Assembly: GCA_963704155.1 (NCBI GenBank)
Contig: CAVPHF010000033.1
Span: forward strand, 46,760 to 110,759
Source of the DNA: Thiohalocapsa sp963704155
GTDB taxonomy: Bacteria; Pseudomonadota; Gammaproteobacteria; Chromatiales; Chromatiaceae
Length of the DNA stretch: 64,000 nucleotides
Reading direction: 5' to 3'
Shown: piece by piece, positions 29,428 to 38,348 of the stretch
How the letters are laid out: the number at the start of each line of letters is the position of its first letter
How positions within the stretch are numbered: the first letter of the stretch is position 1
Made by a program: the position numbers and the translations under genes
The notes under the pieces: generated by a model
Told to the model about the DNA's origin: nothing
Seen by the model: only the letters and a program-made list of their open reading frames with translations
Databases searched by the model: none

Positions 29428-29760
29428 ATGCGAGCAGAGGCAAAGCTCAAGTACGCCCGTATCTCGGCGCAAAAGGCACGGCTGGTTGCAGACCAGATCC
29501 GCGGGCAGCATGTCGAGCGCGCGCTCAACGACCTGGCGTTCAGTACCAAGAAGGGCGCGGCCTTGCTGCGCAAGGTCCTGGAGTCCGCGATCGCGAATGC
29601 CGAGAACAACGTGGGCGCCGACGTCGATGAGCTCCATGTCGTCGAGGTCCAAATCAACGAGGGACCAACCATGAAGCGCATCCGCGCACGTGCCAAGGGC
29701 CGTGCGGCGCGCATCATGAAGCGCACCAGTCATATCAGTGTGACGGTCGCGGAAGTCTGA
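29428..29760 (+). CDS. rplV: 50S ribosomal protein L22
   Basis: 110 residues. Its beta hairpin narrows the exit tunnel. MRAEAKLKYARISAQKARLV and the hairpin segment PTMKRIRARAKGRAARIMKR are clear. ATG 29428 follows TAGGAGAAAG. Confidence 0.97.
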   Translation: MRAEAKLKYARISAQKARLVADQIRGQHVERALNDLAFSTKKGAALLRKVLESAIANAENNVGADVDELHVVEVQINEGPTMKRIRARAKGRAARIMKRTSHISVTVAEV

Positions 29761-29774
29761 CGCTGGAGTATCAA

Positions 29775-30452
29775 ATGGGACAAAAAGTACATCCGACTGG
29801 GATTCGACTGGGCATCGTCAAGGACTGGACCTCGACTTGGTATGCCGACACGAAGAACTACGCGGACATCCTGAACAATGATCTCGAGGTGCGCGAGTAC
29901 CTGAAGAAGCGGCTCGCCTCGGCGTCCGTTAGCCGCATCCAGATCAACCGTCCTGCTCGCAATGCGCACATCACCATTCACACTGCCCGCCCTGGTGTGG
30001 TGATCGGCAAGAAGGGTGAAGAGATCGACAAGCTGCGTGCCGAAGTGTCCCAGCGAATGGGTATCCCGGTTCACATCAGCATCGAGGAGATCCGCAAGCC
30101 CGAGCTGGATGCGCAGTTGGTGGCCGAGGGCATCGCCCAGCAGCTGGAGCGCCGTATCATGTTCCGCCGTGCCATGAAGCGCGCGGTGCAGGGCTCGATG
30201 CGCGCCGGCGCCGGTGGTATCCGCGTCAACATTGCCGGGCGTTTGAACGGCGCCGAGATCGCGCGCTCGGAATGGTATCGCGAGGGTCGGGTTCCTCTGC
30301 ACACGCTTCGCGCCGACATCGACTACGGCTTTGCCGAGGCGCGCACGACCTACGGCGTGATTGGGGTGAAGACCTGGATCTTCCGCGGTGAGGTATTTGA
30401 AGATTCGCACGAGGATGCCGGGCAAGACAAACGCGCCGGCAAGAAAGGCTAA
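29775..30452 (+). CDS. rpsC: 30S ribosomal protein S3
   Basis: 225 residues. It forms the mRNA entry site and has helicase function with S4/S5. MGQKVHPTGIRLGIVKDW, the KH-domain loop VVIGKKGEEIDKLR and the C-terminal RSEWYREGRVPLHTLRADID are present. Three bases separate it from rplP. Confidence 0.98.
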   Translation: MGQKVHPTGIRLGIVKDWTSTWYADTKNYADILNNDLEVREYLKKRLASASVSRIQINRPARNAHITIHTARPGVVIGKKGEEIDKLRAEVSQRMGIPVHISIEEIRKPELDAQLVAEGIAQQLERRIMFRRAMKRAVQGSMRAGAGGIRVNIAGRLNGAEIARSEWYREGRVPLHTLRADIDYGFAEARTTYGVIGVKTWIFRGEVFEDSHEDAGQDKRAGKKG

Positions 30453-30455
30453 GTC

Positions 30456-30869
30456 ATGCTGCAACCCAAAAGAACGAAATTCCGCAAGCAACACAAGGGA
30501 CGCAACCGCGGCCTTGCGCAGAGCGGAAACCAGGTGTCCTTTGGCGACTTCGGCCTCAAGGCCATTGGGCGTGGACGTCTGACAGCGCGCCAGATCGAGG
30601 CGGCTCGCCGTGCAATAACTCGCCGGGTGCGCCGTGGCGGAAAGATTTGGATTCGTGTCTTTCCGGACAAGCCGATCTCCAAGAAGCCATTGGAAGTCCG
30701 CATGGGCAAGGGCAAGGGCAACGTCGAATATTGGGTCGCCCAGGTTCAGCCTGGTCGTATGCTCTATGAGATCGAAGGCGTGACCGAGGACCTGGCGCGC
30801 GAGGCGTTCAAGCTCGCGGCCGCCAAGTTGCCGATGCAGACCAAGTTTGAGCGGAGGACGGTACTGTGA
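30456..30869 (+). CDS. rplP: 50S ribosomal protein L16
   Basis: 137 residues. It helps place A-site tRNA. MLQPKRTKFRKQHKGRNRG and the loop GKGKGNVEYWVAQVQPGRML, which is modified in E. coli L16, are present. It overlaps rpmC by four bases (GTGA). Confidence 0.98.
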   Translation: MLQPKRTKFRKQHKGRNRGLAQSGNQVSFGDFGLKAIGRGRLTARQIEAARRAITRRVRRGGKIWIRVFPDKPISKKPLEVRMGKGKGNVEYWVAQVQPGRMLYEIEGVTEDLAREAFKLAAAKLPMQTKFERRTVL

Positions 30870-31078
30870 CCAAGGCGAGCGAGCTGCGAAGTCAATCCGT
30901 CGACGAACTGGAGAAGCGGCTGCATGAGTTGCTCAAGGAGCAGTTCAACCTGCGTATGCAGAAGGGCAGCGATCAGTTGAACCGCCACTCCCAATTCAAG
31001 GCGGTCCGGCGCGACATCGCCCGGGTAAAGACGGTGGTTAGCCAGAAGCAGGCGCAGGCGGCGAGGGTTGAGGCATGA
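30866..31078 (+). CDS. rpmC: 50S ribosomal protein L29
   Basis: 70 residues, GTG start overlapping the rplP stop. Small helical protein at the tunnel exit next to L23. ELEKRLHELLKEQFNLRMQK and IARVKTVVSQKQ are typical. Overlaps rpsQ by four bases (ATGA). Confidence 0.97.
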   Translation: MTKASELRSQSVDELEKRLHELLKEQFNLRMQKGSDQLNRHSQFKAVRRDIARVKTVVSQKQAQAARVEA

Positions 31079-31338
31079 GCGAGCAGGAGCAGGGTTCCAA
31101 TCGGACCGTTAGCGGACGCGTTGTCAGCAACGCCATGGATAAGACCATCACCGTGCTGGTGGAACGTCGCGTGAAGCATCCGCTCTACGGCAAGTTTATG
31201 CGCCGGTCGATGAAGCTGCATGCACACGATGAGACTAACGAGTGCAACGCCGGCGACCTGGTTCGCGTGGTGCAATGCCGTCCGCTGTCCAAGACCAAGT
31301 GTTGGCAGTTGGTCGAGGTCCTCGAAAAGGCGCGCTAA
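31075..31338 (+). CDS. rpsQ: 30S ribosomal protein S17
   Basis: 87 residues. OB-fold 16S rRNA binder. RTVSGRVVSNAMDKTITVLV, then VKHPLYGKFMRRSMKLHAHD. It is the last gene of the S10 operon; a 95-base gap follows before rplN. Confidence 0.97.
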   Translation: MSEQEQGSNRTVSGRVVSNAMDKTITVLVERRVKHPLYGKFMRRSMKLHAHDETNECNAGDLVRVVQCRPLSKTKCWQLVEVLEKAR

Positions 31339-31433
31339 CGCAGACCCGATACGGGGTCAGGGCCGGCACGGCGCCGCCGGCATACGCGGGCTGGCGCCGC
31401 GGGAATGAATTTAGGCAGAGGTAGGTCCAGACA

Positions 31434-31802
31434 ATGATTCAAATGCAAACCCGCCTCAGCGTGGCCGATAACAGCGGTGCGCGCTCGGTGCAGTGCATCA
31501 AGGTGCTCGGCGGTTCGCACCGGCGCTACGCCGGCATTGGCGACGTCATCAAGGTGACGGTCAAGGATGCGATCCCGCGGGGCAAGGTCAAGAAAGGCGA
31601 TGTCTTCAGCGCCGTGGTCGTGCGCACCAGAAAGGGTGTTCGCCGTCCAGACGGCTCGCTGATCCGCTTCGATGGTAATGCCGCCGTGTTGCTCAACAAC
31701 CAGCTTCAGCCCATCGGCACCCGCATCTTCGGACCGGTGACACGCGAGCTGCGCGGCGAGCGCTTCATGAAGATCATCTCTCTCGCACCCGAGGTGCTCT
31801 AA
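31434..31802 (+). CDS. rplN: 50S ribosomal protein L14
   Basis: 122 residues, the exact family length. MIQMQTRLSVADNSGARSVQ begins it, and FGPVTRELRGERFMKIISLA ends it. It contacts 16S rRNA across the subunit interface. First gene of the spc operon; rplX starts two bases after its stop. Confidence 0.98.
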   Translation: MIQMQTRLSVADNSGARSVQCIKVLGGSHRRYAGIGDVIKVTVKDAIPRGKVKKGDVFSAVVVRTRKGVRRPDGSLIRFDGNAAVLLNNQLQPIGTRIFGPVTRELRGERFMKIISLAPEVL

Positions 31803-31804
31803 CG

Positions 31805-32119
31805 ATGCGGAAGATCAAGGTGGGCGACGACGTCATGGTCGTTGCCGGAAAAGACAAAGGCAAGCGGGGCCGCGTGCTTCGAGTCGATGGCGAGCGTCTC
31901 GTGGTCGAGAACGTCAACATGGCGAAGAAGCACCAGAAGCAGAACCCGCAACGCGGCGTCCCCGGTGGAATCGTCGACAAAGAGATGCCCATTCACATTT
32001 CGAACATCGGCCTGTACAACCCGACCAAGAGCGGCGCTGACCGGGTTGGTTTCAAAGTGCTAGCCGATGGGAAGAAGGTGCGGGTGTTCAAGTCCGACGG
32101 CGAAGTCGTCGACGTCTGA
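31805..32119 (+). CDS. rplX: 50S ribosomal protein L24
   Basis: 104 residues with an N-terminal KOW motif (KVGDDVMVVAGKDKGKRGRV). It is an assembly initiator for 23S rRNA and lies near the tunnel exit. KKHQKQNPQRGVPGGIVDKE is the conserved central segment. Confidence 0.97.
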   Translation: MRKIKVGDDVMVVAGKDKGKRGRVLRVDGERLVVENVNMAKKHQKQNPQRGVPGGIVDKEMPIHISNIGLYNPTKSGADRVGFKVLADGKKVRVFKSDGEVVDV

Positions 32120-32130
32120 GAGTAATCGAC

Positions 32131-32670
32131 ATGTCCAGACTACAAACCCAGTACCGCGAGCAGATCGTCGAACAGCTGCGTGAGAAATTTTCCTACAAGA
32201 GCGTCATGCAGGTGCCGCGGTTGGAGAAGATCACGCTGAACATGGGCGTCGGCGAGGCGATCAACGACAAGAAGATCATGGATCACGCGGTCAAGGACTT
32301 GACCCAGATCGCCGGCCAGCAGCCGATTGTAACCAATGCGCGTAAATCGGTGGCCGGCTTCAAGATTCGTGACGGATGGCCGATCGGCTGCAAGGTGACG
32401 CTGCGCCGCGAGCGTATGTATGAGTTCCTTGATCGCCTGATCAACATCGCCCTTCCACGCGTGCGGGACTTCCGTGGCTTGAACCCGAAGGCGTTCGACG
32501 GCCGCGGTAACTACTCCATTGGTGTGCGCGAGCAGATCATCTTTCCCGAGATCGATTACGACAAGATCGACGCCATTCGGGGCCTGGATGTCACCATTAC
32601 GACCTCTGCAAAGAACGATGCAGAGGGACGCGCATTGCTGGATGCCTTCTCATTTCCGTTCAGGACCTGA
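32131..32670 (+). CDS. rplE: 50S ribosomal protein L5
   Basis: 179 residues, exact family length. It binds 5S rRNA with L18 and L25. SRLQTQYREQIVEQLREKFS, KITLNMGVGEAINDKK and QIIFPEIDYDKIDAIRGLDV are hallmarks. Confidence 0.98.
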   Translation: MSRLQTQYREQIVEQLREKFSYKSVMQVPRLEKITLNMGVGEAINDKKIMDHAVKDLTQIAGQQPIVTNARKSVAGFKIRDGWPIGCKVTLRRERMYEFLDRLINIALPRVRDFRGLNPKAFDGRGNYSIGVREQIIFPEIDYDKIDAIRGLDVTITTSAKNDAEGRALLDAFSFPFRT

Positions 32671-32738
32671 TGCGCCGGTTTTGATCCCCCGAGTCTCGAG
32701 AGAGAGCCTGTCGAATAAGAGAGTGCCGAAATAGACTT

Positions 32739-33044
32739 ATGGCAAAGAAAAGCATGATCGCGCGCGAAGTGAAGCGCAGGCGCGTGGCCGACAAGTACGC
32801 TGCGAAACGGCTGCAACTGAAGGCCGTGATCGCCAACCGCGGCGCAGATCCGGAGGAGATCGACGCCGCGCTCGGTGCGCTGCAGCGGCTACCCCGCGAC
32901 GCCAGCCCGACGCGTCAGCGGCGCCGCTGTCGAGTCAGCGGTCGCCCGCACGGCGTTTATCGCAAGTTCGGCCTCGGGCGCAACAAATTGCGCGAGGCGG
33001 TGATGCGCGGCGACGTGCCCGGTGTCGTCAAGGCCAGTTGGTAG
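32739..33044 (+). CDS. rpsN: 30S ribosomal protein S14, long zinc-free form
   Basis: 101 residues, the length of the zinc-independent (C-) form; the CxxC pairs of the short form are absent. MAKKSMIAREVKRRRVADKY and RPHGVYRKFGLGRNKLREAV are diagnostic. A 251-base noncoding gap (33045-33295), unusually wide for the spc operon, separates it from rpsH. Confidence 0.97.
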   Translation: MAKKSMIAREVKRRRVADKYAAKRLQLKAVIANRGADPEEIDAALGALQRLPRDASPTRQRRRCRVSGRPHGVYRKFGLGRNKLREAVMRGDVPGVVKASW

Positions 33045-33295
33045 TGCCAGTTGTGTAGAGCTTGGCCATGCCGGTACCGGTCATGGTGCCGGATGGAGCT
33101 GAGCGGCCGATGTCGCTGCGAACTGTTGCAGCCGGCAGAAACCCCCGGCGAGCGGCTGGAGTTTAGGGCCTAGCGGGCCGTTCACCGGTGTCGTCGTCGA
33201 TAGAATCGGGTAGGTCGCTGCGCGCGGCTCGCCCCAGACCCAAACCTCGTGAGGGTATCGCGCCTGAAACGGCGGACTGACCCCGGAGCACCCAA

Positions 33296-33691
33296 ATGAG
33301 TATGACAGACCCTATCGCGGATATGCTGACGCGTATCCGCAACGGCCAGACGCGCGGCAAGATCACCATCACCATGCCGTCGTCGAAACAGAAGCTTGCG
33401 ATCGCGGAGTTGCTGAAAGAGGAAGGCTACATTGCCGACCTCTCGGTCGACCCTGGGGATGGCAAACCTCAGCTCGAGCTCAAGCTCAAGTATTTCCGCG
33501 GCAAGCCCGTGATCGAGTACATCAAGCGCGTATCGCGTCCCGGTCTTCGCATCTACCGTGGAAAGGGCGATATCCCGCAAGTCTTGAACGGTCTAGGCAT
33601 TGCGATCGTCTCCACTTCCAAGGGCCTGATGAGTGATCGCGCCGCGCGCCGAGAAGGCCACGGTGGCGAAATCCTGGCCTACGTGGCCTAA
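33296..33691 (+). CDS. rpsH: 30S ribosomal protein S8
   Basis: 131 residues. S8 binds central 16S rRNA and, in E. coli, represses the spc operon at rplE. MSMTDPIADMLTRIRNGQTR and the C-terminal STSKGLMSDRAARREGHGGE are typical. Confidence 0.98.
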   Translation: MSMTDPIADMLTRIRNGQTRGKITITMPSSKQKLAIAELLKEEGYIADLSVDPGDGKPQLELKLKYFRGKPVIEYIKRVSRPGLRIYRGKGDIPQVLNGLGIAIVSTSKGLMSDRAARREGHGGEILAYVA

Positions 33692-33703
33692 CGGGAGCGC
33701 ACG

Positions 33704-34237
33704 ATGTCGAGAATTGCAAAAGCACCAATTACCGTCCCGTCGGGCGTCGATGTGAAGATCGACGGCCAGAAGGTAACGGTCAAGGGTCCGAAGGGCGCAT
33801 TGTCATGGAGTCTGCACCCGGCCGTGGGCATGGTCTCCGAGGATGGCAGTCTGAAGATCGCTCCAGTCGACGACAAGGGCGACCACTGGGCCATGGCCGG
33901 CACGATGCGAGCGCTTGTCAACAACATGGTCGTCGGTGTCAGCAGTGGTTTCGAGCGCAAGCTCAGCCTCGTTGGCGTCGGTTATCGCGCCCAGGCGAAA
34001 GGCAAGGTGCTCAACCTCGCGCTCGGTTTCTCGCACCCGGTCGACTATCCGGTACCAGAGGGGATCGAGATCGAGACGCCAGTGCCGACCGAGATCGTCG
34101 TCAGGGGCGCCGACAAGCAGCGCGTTGGTCAGGTTGCCGCGGAGATCCGCGCGTATCGGCCGCCGGAGCCCTACAAGGGTAAGGGTGTGCGCTATGCGGA
34201 TGAGCAGGTCATCCGCAAAGAAGCGAAGAAGAAATAG
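33704..34237 (+). CDS. rplF: 50S ribosomal protein L6
   Basis: 177 residues, exact family length. It lies near the sarcin-ricin loop. MSRIAKAPITVPSGVDVKID, KLSLVGVGYRAQAKGKVLNL and RAYRPPEPYKGKGVRYADE are family motifs. Confidence 0.98.
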   Translation: MSRIAKAPITVPSGVDVKIDGQKVTVKGPKGALSWSLHPAVGMVSEDGSLKIAPVDDKGDHWAMAGTMRALVNNMVVGVSSGFERKLSLVGVGYRAQAKGKVLNLALGFSHPVDYPVPEGIEIETPVPTEIVVRGADKQRVGQVAAEIRAYRPPEPYKGKGVRYADEQVIRKEAKKK

Positions 34238-34247
34238 GGGTATGACG

Positions 34248-34604
34248 ATGGACAAGAAACAAGCTCGTCTGCGCCGCGCAACGCGCGCCCGCGCGAAGAT
34301 GCGCGAGCTGGGTGTGTATCGGCTGTGCGTGTTCCGCTCGCCGCGTCACATGTACGCCCAGGTCATTTCCCCGGATGGCAACAAAGTCGTCGCGAGCGCA
34401 TCGACCCTGGACAAGGAATACCGGCAAGGCGCCGAGGGTTACACCGGCAACGCCGGTGCGGCAGCGGCGGTCGGCAAGATCATCGCCGACCGCGCACGTG
34501 CGGCCGGCGTCGAGCGGGTCAGCTTCGATCGCGCGGGATTCAAGTATCACGGGCGGGTGAAGGCCTTGGCCGACGCCGCGCGTGAGCACGGACTTCAGTT
34601 TTAA
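34248..34604 (+). CDS. rplR: 50S ribosomal protein L18
   Basis: 118 residues (E. coli 117). It brings 5S rRNA into the 50S subunit. MDKKQARLRRATRARAKMRE begins it; FKYHGRVKALADAAREHGLQ ends it. ATG 34248 is preferred to ATG 34242 because AGGGGT then lies at proper spacing and the start matches the family. Confidence 0.97.
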   Translation: MDKKQARLRRATRARAKMRELGVYRLCVFRSPRHMYAQVISPDGNKVVASASTLDKEYRQGAEGYTGNAGAAAAVGKIIADRARAAGVERVSFDRAGFKYHGRVKALADAAREHGLQF

Positions 34605-34615
34605 AGGCGGCAACC

Positions 34616-35122
34616 ATGGCAAGTTACAATCCCAAGGCAGAGGGCGACGACCTTCTCGAAAAGCTGATTTCCGTCAATCGTGTCGCGAAGGTGGTCAAGG
34701 GCGGCCGCGTGTTCGGCTTCGGTGCCCTTACCGTGGTCGGCGACGGCAAGGGCCGCGTCGGCTACGGCACTGGCAAGGCGCGTGAGGTGCCGGTTGCGAT
34801 CCAGAAGGCGATGGAGTCGGCGCGCAAGAACATGGTCGACGTGCGCCTCAAGGGCACCACCCTGCAGTACCCGATGGTCGGGCGTCACGGTGCGGCGCAT
34901 GTCTATATGCAGCCCGCATCCGACGGTACCGGCATCATCGCTGGCGGAGCAATGCGTGCGGTGTTCGAGGTCGTCGGCGTTCAAAACGTGCTGGCGAAGT
35001 GTATCGGCACCAACAATCCAATCAATGTCGTGCAGGCCACCATCAACGGCCTGTCGAAAATGGTCGATGCCGAGATCGTCGCCGCCAAGCGCGGTAAAAC
35101 GGTCGATGAGATCCTGGGGTGA
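34616..35122 (+). CDS. rpsE: 30S ribosomal protein S5
   Basis: 168 residues. It is a translational-accuracy protein and part of the mRNA entry. LLEKLISVNRVAKVVKGGRV, FGFGALTVVGDGKGRVGYG and the C-terminal VAAKRGKTVDEILG are present. Wild-type loop residues for spectinomycin sensitivity cannot be judged with certainty from reading alone. Confidence 0.98.
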   Translation: MASYNPKAEGDDLLEKLISVNRVAKVVKGGRVFGFGALTVVGDGKGRVGYGTGKAREVPVAIQKAMESARKNMVDVRLKGTTLQYPMVGRHGAAHVYMQPASDGTGIIAGGAMRAVFEVVGVQNVLAKCIGTNNPINVVQATINGLSKMVDAEIVAAKRGKTVDEILG

Positions 35123-35127
35123 ATGCG

Positions 35128-35319
35128 ATGGCAGAGGCAAAGACAATGAAGGTCAAGCTCGTGCGCGGCGTTCACGGCCGGCTCAAGACGCATCGCGACT
35201 GCGTGCGTGGCTTGGGTCTGCGTCGCATGCACCAGGTGGTCGAGGTAGAAGACACCCCGGCGACACGCGGCATGCTGAACAAGGTGTCATACATGGTCAG
35301 CTTGGTGGAGGAGGGATGA
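35128..35319 (+). CDS. rpmD: 50S ribosomal protein L30
   Basis: 63 residues from ATG 35128 (MAEAKTMKVKLVRGVHGR). A GTG at 35119 overlapping the rpsE stop would add three residues; GGGGTG lies at better spacing for the ATG. LKTHRDCVRGLGLRRMHQVV is the family core. rplO follows with a one-base gap. Confidence 0.95.
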   Translation: MAEAKTMKVKLVRGVHGRLKTHRDCVRGLGLRRMHQVVEVEDTPATRGMLNKVSYMVSLVEEG

Positions 35320-35320
35320 C

Positions 35321-35755
35321 ATGCGACTGAACACTCTAAGACCCGCTGACGGCAGCAAGAGCGACCGCAAGCGCGTCGGGCGCGGCATCGGCAGTGGACT
35401 CGGAAAGACCGCGGGCCGCGGTCACAAGGGCCAGAAGTCGCGCTCCGGCGGTTTCCACAAGACCGGCTTTGAGGGCGGCCAAATGCCGCTGCAGCGCCGG
35501 CTGCCGAAGATCGGATTCCGCTCGCGCAAGGCGCGTGAATCCGATGAGATCCGGCTGAACGAGCTGGCCCAGGTCGAGGGGGCCGAGGTCACCTTGGAGA
35601 GCCTGCGCAGCGCCGGTCTAATCGACCGCATGGTGCGCCAGGTCAAGGTGATCAAGTCCGGCGAGATCGATCGCGCCGTGACGCTGCGCGGCATCGGCGT
35701 TACCGCCGGTGCGCGAGCGGCCATCGAGGCAGCGGGCGGTTCGGTCCAGGACTGA
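35321..35755 (+). CDS. rplO: 50S ribosomal protein L15
   Basis: 144 residues, exact family length. It is a late assembly protein. MRLNTLRPADGSKSDRKRVG, then the Gly-rich RNA-binding segment GRGIGSGLGKTAGRGHKGQK. It precedes secY after a 116-base gap. Confidence 0.98.
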   Translation: MRLNTLRPADGSKSDRKRVGRGIGSGLGKTAGRGHKGQKSRSGGFHKTGFEGGQMPLQRRLPKIGFRSRKARESDEIRLNELAQVEGAEVTLESLRSAGLIDRMVRQVKVIKSGEIDRAVTLRGIGVTAGARAAIEAAGGSVQD

Positions 35756-35871
35756 GGTCTCGGACACCGTGGCGACAGCGCAGCGCATTGGCGCGTCGAG
35801 GCTGTCGCGGTCATCAGGTGTCGTGAACGCAAGCGAACGGCAACGGTAGCAAACAGGCAAGCAGCAGCACC

Positions 35872-37224
35872 ATGGCCAAGAGCAGTGCTTCGATGATGCA
35901 GTCTCTGAGCGGCGCGGGTAAGTTGACCGAGTTACGTCAACGCCTGTTGTTCGTGCTCGGGGCGCTGTTGGTGTACCGAATCGGCACCTTCATTCCGGTC
36001 CCCGGCGTCAACCCGGAGGCGCTGGCGGTGCTGTTCGACCAGAATCAGGGCTCGATCCTGGACATGTTCAACATGTTCTCGGGCGGTGCCTTGGAGCGTG
36101 CGAGCATCCTCGCGCTCGGCATCATGCCGTACATCTCGGCCAGCATCATCATGCAGCTGATGACGGCGGTCCTCCCAAAGCTCGAGCAGCTGAAAAAGGA
36201 AGGCGAGGCGGGCCGGCGCAAGATTACCCAGTACACGCGCTACGGCACCGTGGTGTTGGCAACCTTTCAGTCGATTGGCATCTCGATCGCACTGCAGAGC
36301 CAGACCGCGGGCGGTTCTTCGCTCGTGGTCAGCCAAGGCGCTGGATTCGTCTTTACCGCGGCGGTCTCGCTCGTCACCGGCACCATGTTTCTAATGTGGC
36401 TCGGTGAGCAGATTACCGAGCGCGGTATCGGCAATGGCATCTCGCTGATCATCTTTGCCGGCATCGTGGCCGGCTTGCCCTCCGCGGTGGGCGGCACACT
36501 GGAACTCGTGCGCACCGGCGAGATGAACGCCATCGCTGTGCTCGCGCTGTTCGCGCTGGCGCTCGGCGTCACTGCCTTCGTCGTCTTCGTGGAGCGCGGT
36601 CAGCGGCGGATCACCGTAAACTACGCACGCCGCCAGCAGGGGCGTCGGATGATGGCGGCGCAGAGCACGCACCTGCCGCTGAAGTTGAACATGGCCGGCG
36701 TCATTCCGCCGATCTTCGCGTCCAGTATCATTCTGTTTCCAGGCACCCTCGGGCAGTGGTTCGGGCAGTCTGAAGATTTCCGTTGGCTCGCCGACATTGC
36801 CGGCAAGCTGTCGCCCGGTGAACCCATCTACGTGATCATGTATGCGGCGGCGATCATCTTCTTCTGCTTCTTCTATACCGCGCTGGTATTTAACGCCAAG
36901 GATACCGCCGACAACCTCAAGCGGTCCGGGGCCTTCATTCCCGGTATTCGCCCCGGTGAGCAGACGGCGCGCTATATCGACACCGTGATGACGCGGCTGA
37001 CCGCCGCCGGCGCGCTCTACATCACGGCCGTGTGCCTGCTGCCCGAGTTTCTGATCGTGGGCTGGAACGTGCCCTTCTACTTTGGCGGCACCTCACTGCT
37101 GATCGTCGTCGTTGTGGTGATGGACTTCATGGCGCAGGTGCAGGCGCATCTGATGTCGCACCAATACGAAGGCCTGATGAAGAAGGCCAATCTCAAGGCG
37201 CCAGGCGGCGGCATGATGCGCTAG
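35872..37224 (+). CDS. secY: Preprotein translocase subunit SecY
   Basis: 450 residues with ten predicted membrane helices. It is the protein-conducting channel, acting with SecE (8799-9176). The helix 1 region (LLFVLGALLVYRIGTFIPVP), the plug and PFSGGALERASILALGIMPY-like segment, and the cytoplasmic C5/C6 loops are all intact. It is part of the spc operon. Confidence 0.98.
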   Translation: MAKSSASMMQSLSGAGKLTELRQRLLFVLGALLVYRIGTFIPVPGVNPEALAVLFDQNQGSILDMFNMFSGGALERASILALGIMPYISASIIMQLMTAVLPKLEQLKKEGEAGRRKITQYTRYGTVVLATFQSIGISIALQSQTAGGSSLVVSQGAGFVFTAAVSLVTGTMFLMWLGEQITERGIGNGISLIIFAGIVAGLPSAVGGTLELVRTGEMNAIAVLALFALALGVTAFVVFVERGQRRITVNYARRQQGRRMMAAQSTHLPLKLNMAGVIPPIFASSIILFPGTLGQWFGQSEDFRWLADIAGKLSPGEPIYVIMYAAAIIFFCFFYTALVFNAKDTADNLKRSGAFIPGIRPGEQTARYIDTVMTRLTAAGALYITAVCLLPEFLIVGWNVPFYFGGTSLLIVVVVVMDFMAQVQAHLMSHQYEGLMKKANLKAPGGGMMR

Positions 37225-37273
37225 GCCCTAGCGCGGCGCCGGCGGGCTTGTCGGACTCATTTCGGAGACACTC

Positions 37274-37387
37274 ATGAAAGTTCGTGCATCGGTCAAGAAG
37301 ATCTGTCGCAACTGTAAGGTCATCAAGCGCAACGGTACGGTGCGGGTCATCTGCAAGGATCCCCGGCACAAGCAGCGCCAGGGATGA
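37274..37387 (+). CDS. rpmJ: 50S ribosomal protein L36, zinc-binding form
   Basis: 37 residues: MKVRASVKKICRNCKVIKRN, then GTVRVICKDPRHKQRQG. It keeps the CxxC...C...H ligands, so it is the zinc-dependent (C+) form. It ends the spc operon 49 bases after secY. Too short to stand out as a frame but unmistakable by sequence and position. Confidence 0.96.
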   Translation: MKVRASVKKICRNCKVIKRNGTVRVICKDPRHKQRQG

Positions 37388-37412
37388 CCCGATAGGGTTT
37401 CGAATTGACCAT

Positions 37413-37440
37413 TTGATCAAGACCAAAAGACTGTTATACT
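37413..37440 (+). promoter_or_regulatory. Putative sigma-70 promoter of the alpha operon
   Basis: TTGATC (37413-37418), 16 bases, TATACT (37435-37440), in the 114-base gap between rpmJ and rpsM. Transcription would start about 55 bases before rpsM and give a separate alpha-operon transcript. Confidence 0.65.
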
Positions 37441-37501
37441 AGGCGGTTTACGCTCGGCCGGTTGTGCCGATCTCCGCCGCTTTCCCAGGAGCTTACGCCG
37501 C

Positions 37502-37858
37502 ATGGCCCGTATCGCTGGAGTCAATATTCCTGACCGCAAGCACACGCTGATCGCGTTGACGTCGATCTACGGCATCGGCCGCTCGCTTGCAGCGAAGATC
37601 TGCGACGCGGCCAACATCCCGGCCACCACCAGAATGCAGGATCTCAGCGAGGATGAGGTCGAGCGTCTGCGTGGCGAGGTCGGCAAACACACGGTCGAGG
37701 GTGACCTTCGTCGTGAGGTCTCGATGAACATCAAGCGCCTGATGGACCTGGGCTCTAATCGCGGCATCCGGCATCGTCGCGGTCTGCCGCTGCGTGGTCA
37801 GCGCACCCGCACCAACGCACGCACCCGGAAGGGCCCACGTCGTCCGATCAAGCGCTAG
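37502..37858 (+). CDS. rpsM: 30S ribosomal protein S13
   Basis: 118 residues, exact family length. It forms bridges to the 50S. MARIAGVNIPDRKHTLIALT and the C-terminal RGQRTRTNARTRKGPRRPIK are standard. Confidence 0.98.
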   Translation: MARIAGVNIPDRKHTLIALTSIYGIGRSLAAKICDAANIPATTRMQDLSEDEVERLRGEVGKHTVEGDLRREVSMNIKRLMDLGSNRGIRHRRGLPLRGQRTRTNARTRKGPRRPIKR

Positions 37859-37924
37859 GCGCCCGCCCGAGCGCTCCGGTAAGTTCGGAGCCCCCTGCCC
37901 GCGGCGATCTTTGGAGAATAGTCA

Positions 37925-38311
37925 TTGGCTAAGCAAGTACGTACGAAGAAGAAGGTCAAGAAGCAAGTGGCCGATGGCATTGCCCACGTCCACGCCTCCT
38001 TCAACAACACCATTGTCACAATTACCGACCGCCAGGGTAACGCGCTCGCGTGGGCGACATCCGGCGGCTCTGGCTTCCGCGGCTCGCGCAAGAGCACGCC
38101 CTTTGCCGCGCAGGTTGCGGCATCGCGCGCCGGTGCCGCGGCGAAGGAGTTCGGGGTCATGAACCTGGACGTCAACGTCAAGGGCCCTGGACCGGGGCGA
38201 GAGTCCGCCGTGCGTGCACTAAACAATGCGGGATTCAAGGTCACCAGCATCACCGATGTGACGCCGATTCCGCACAACGGCTGCCGTCCGCCCAAGAAGC
38301 GTCGCGTCTAA
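37925..38311 (+). CDS. rpsK: 30S ribosomal protein S11
   Basis: 128 residues. It belongs to the 30S platform. It begins at TTG 37925 (LAKQVRTKKKVKKQVADGIA), seven bases after TTGGAGA; no ATG fits the family start. VTSITDVTPIPHNGCRPPKK is the conserved C-terminus. Confidence 0.97.
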   Translation: MAKQVRTKKKVKKQVADGIAHVHASFNNTIVTITDRQGNALAWATSGGSGFRGSRKSTPFAAQVAASRAGAAAKEFGVMNLDVNVKGPGPGRESAVRALNNAGFKVTSITDVTPIPHNGCRPPKKRRV

Positions 38312-38348
38312 CGCGCGCTACTGCAGAACACAGGGGAAACAAGATCAC

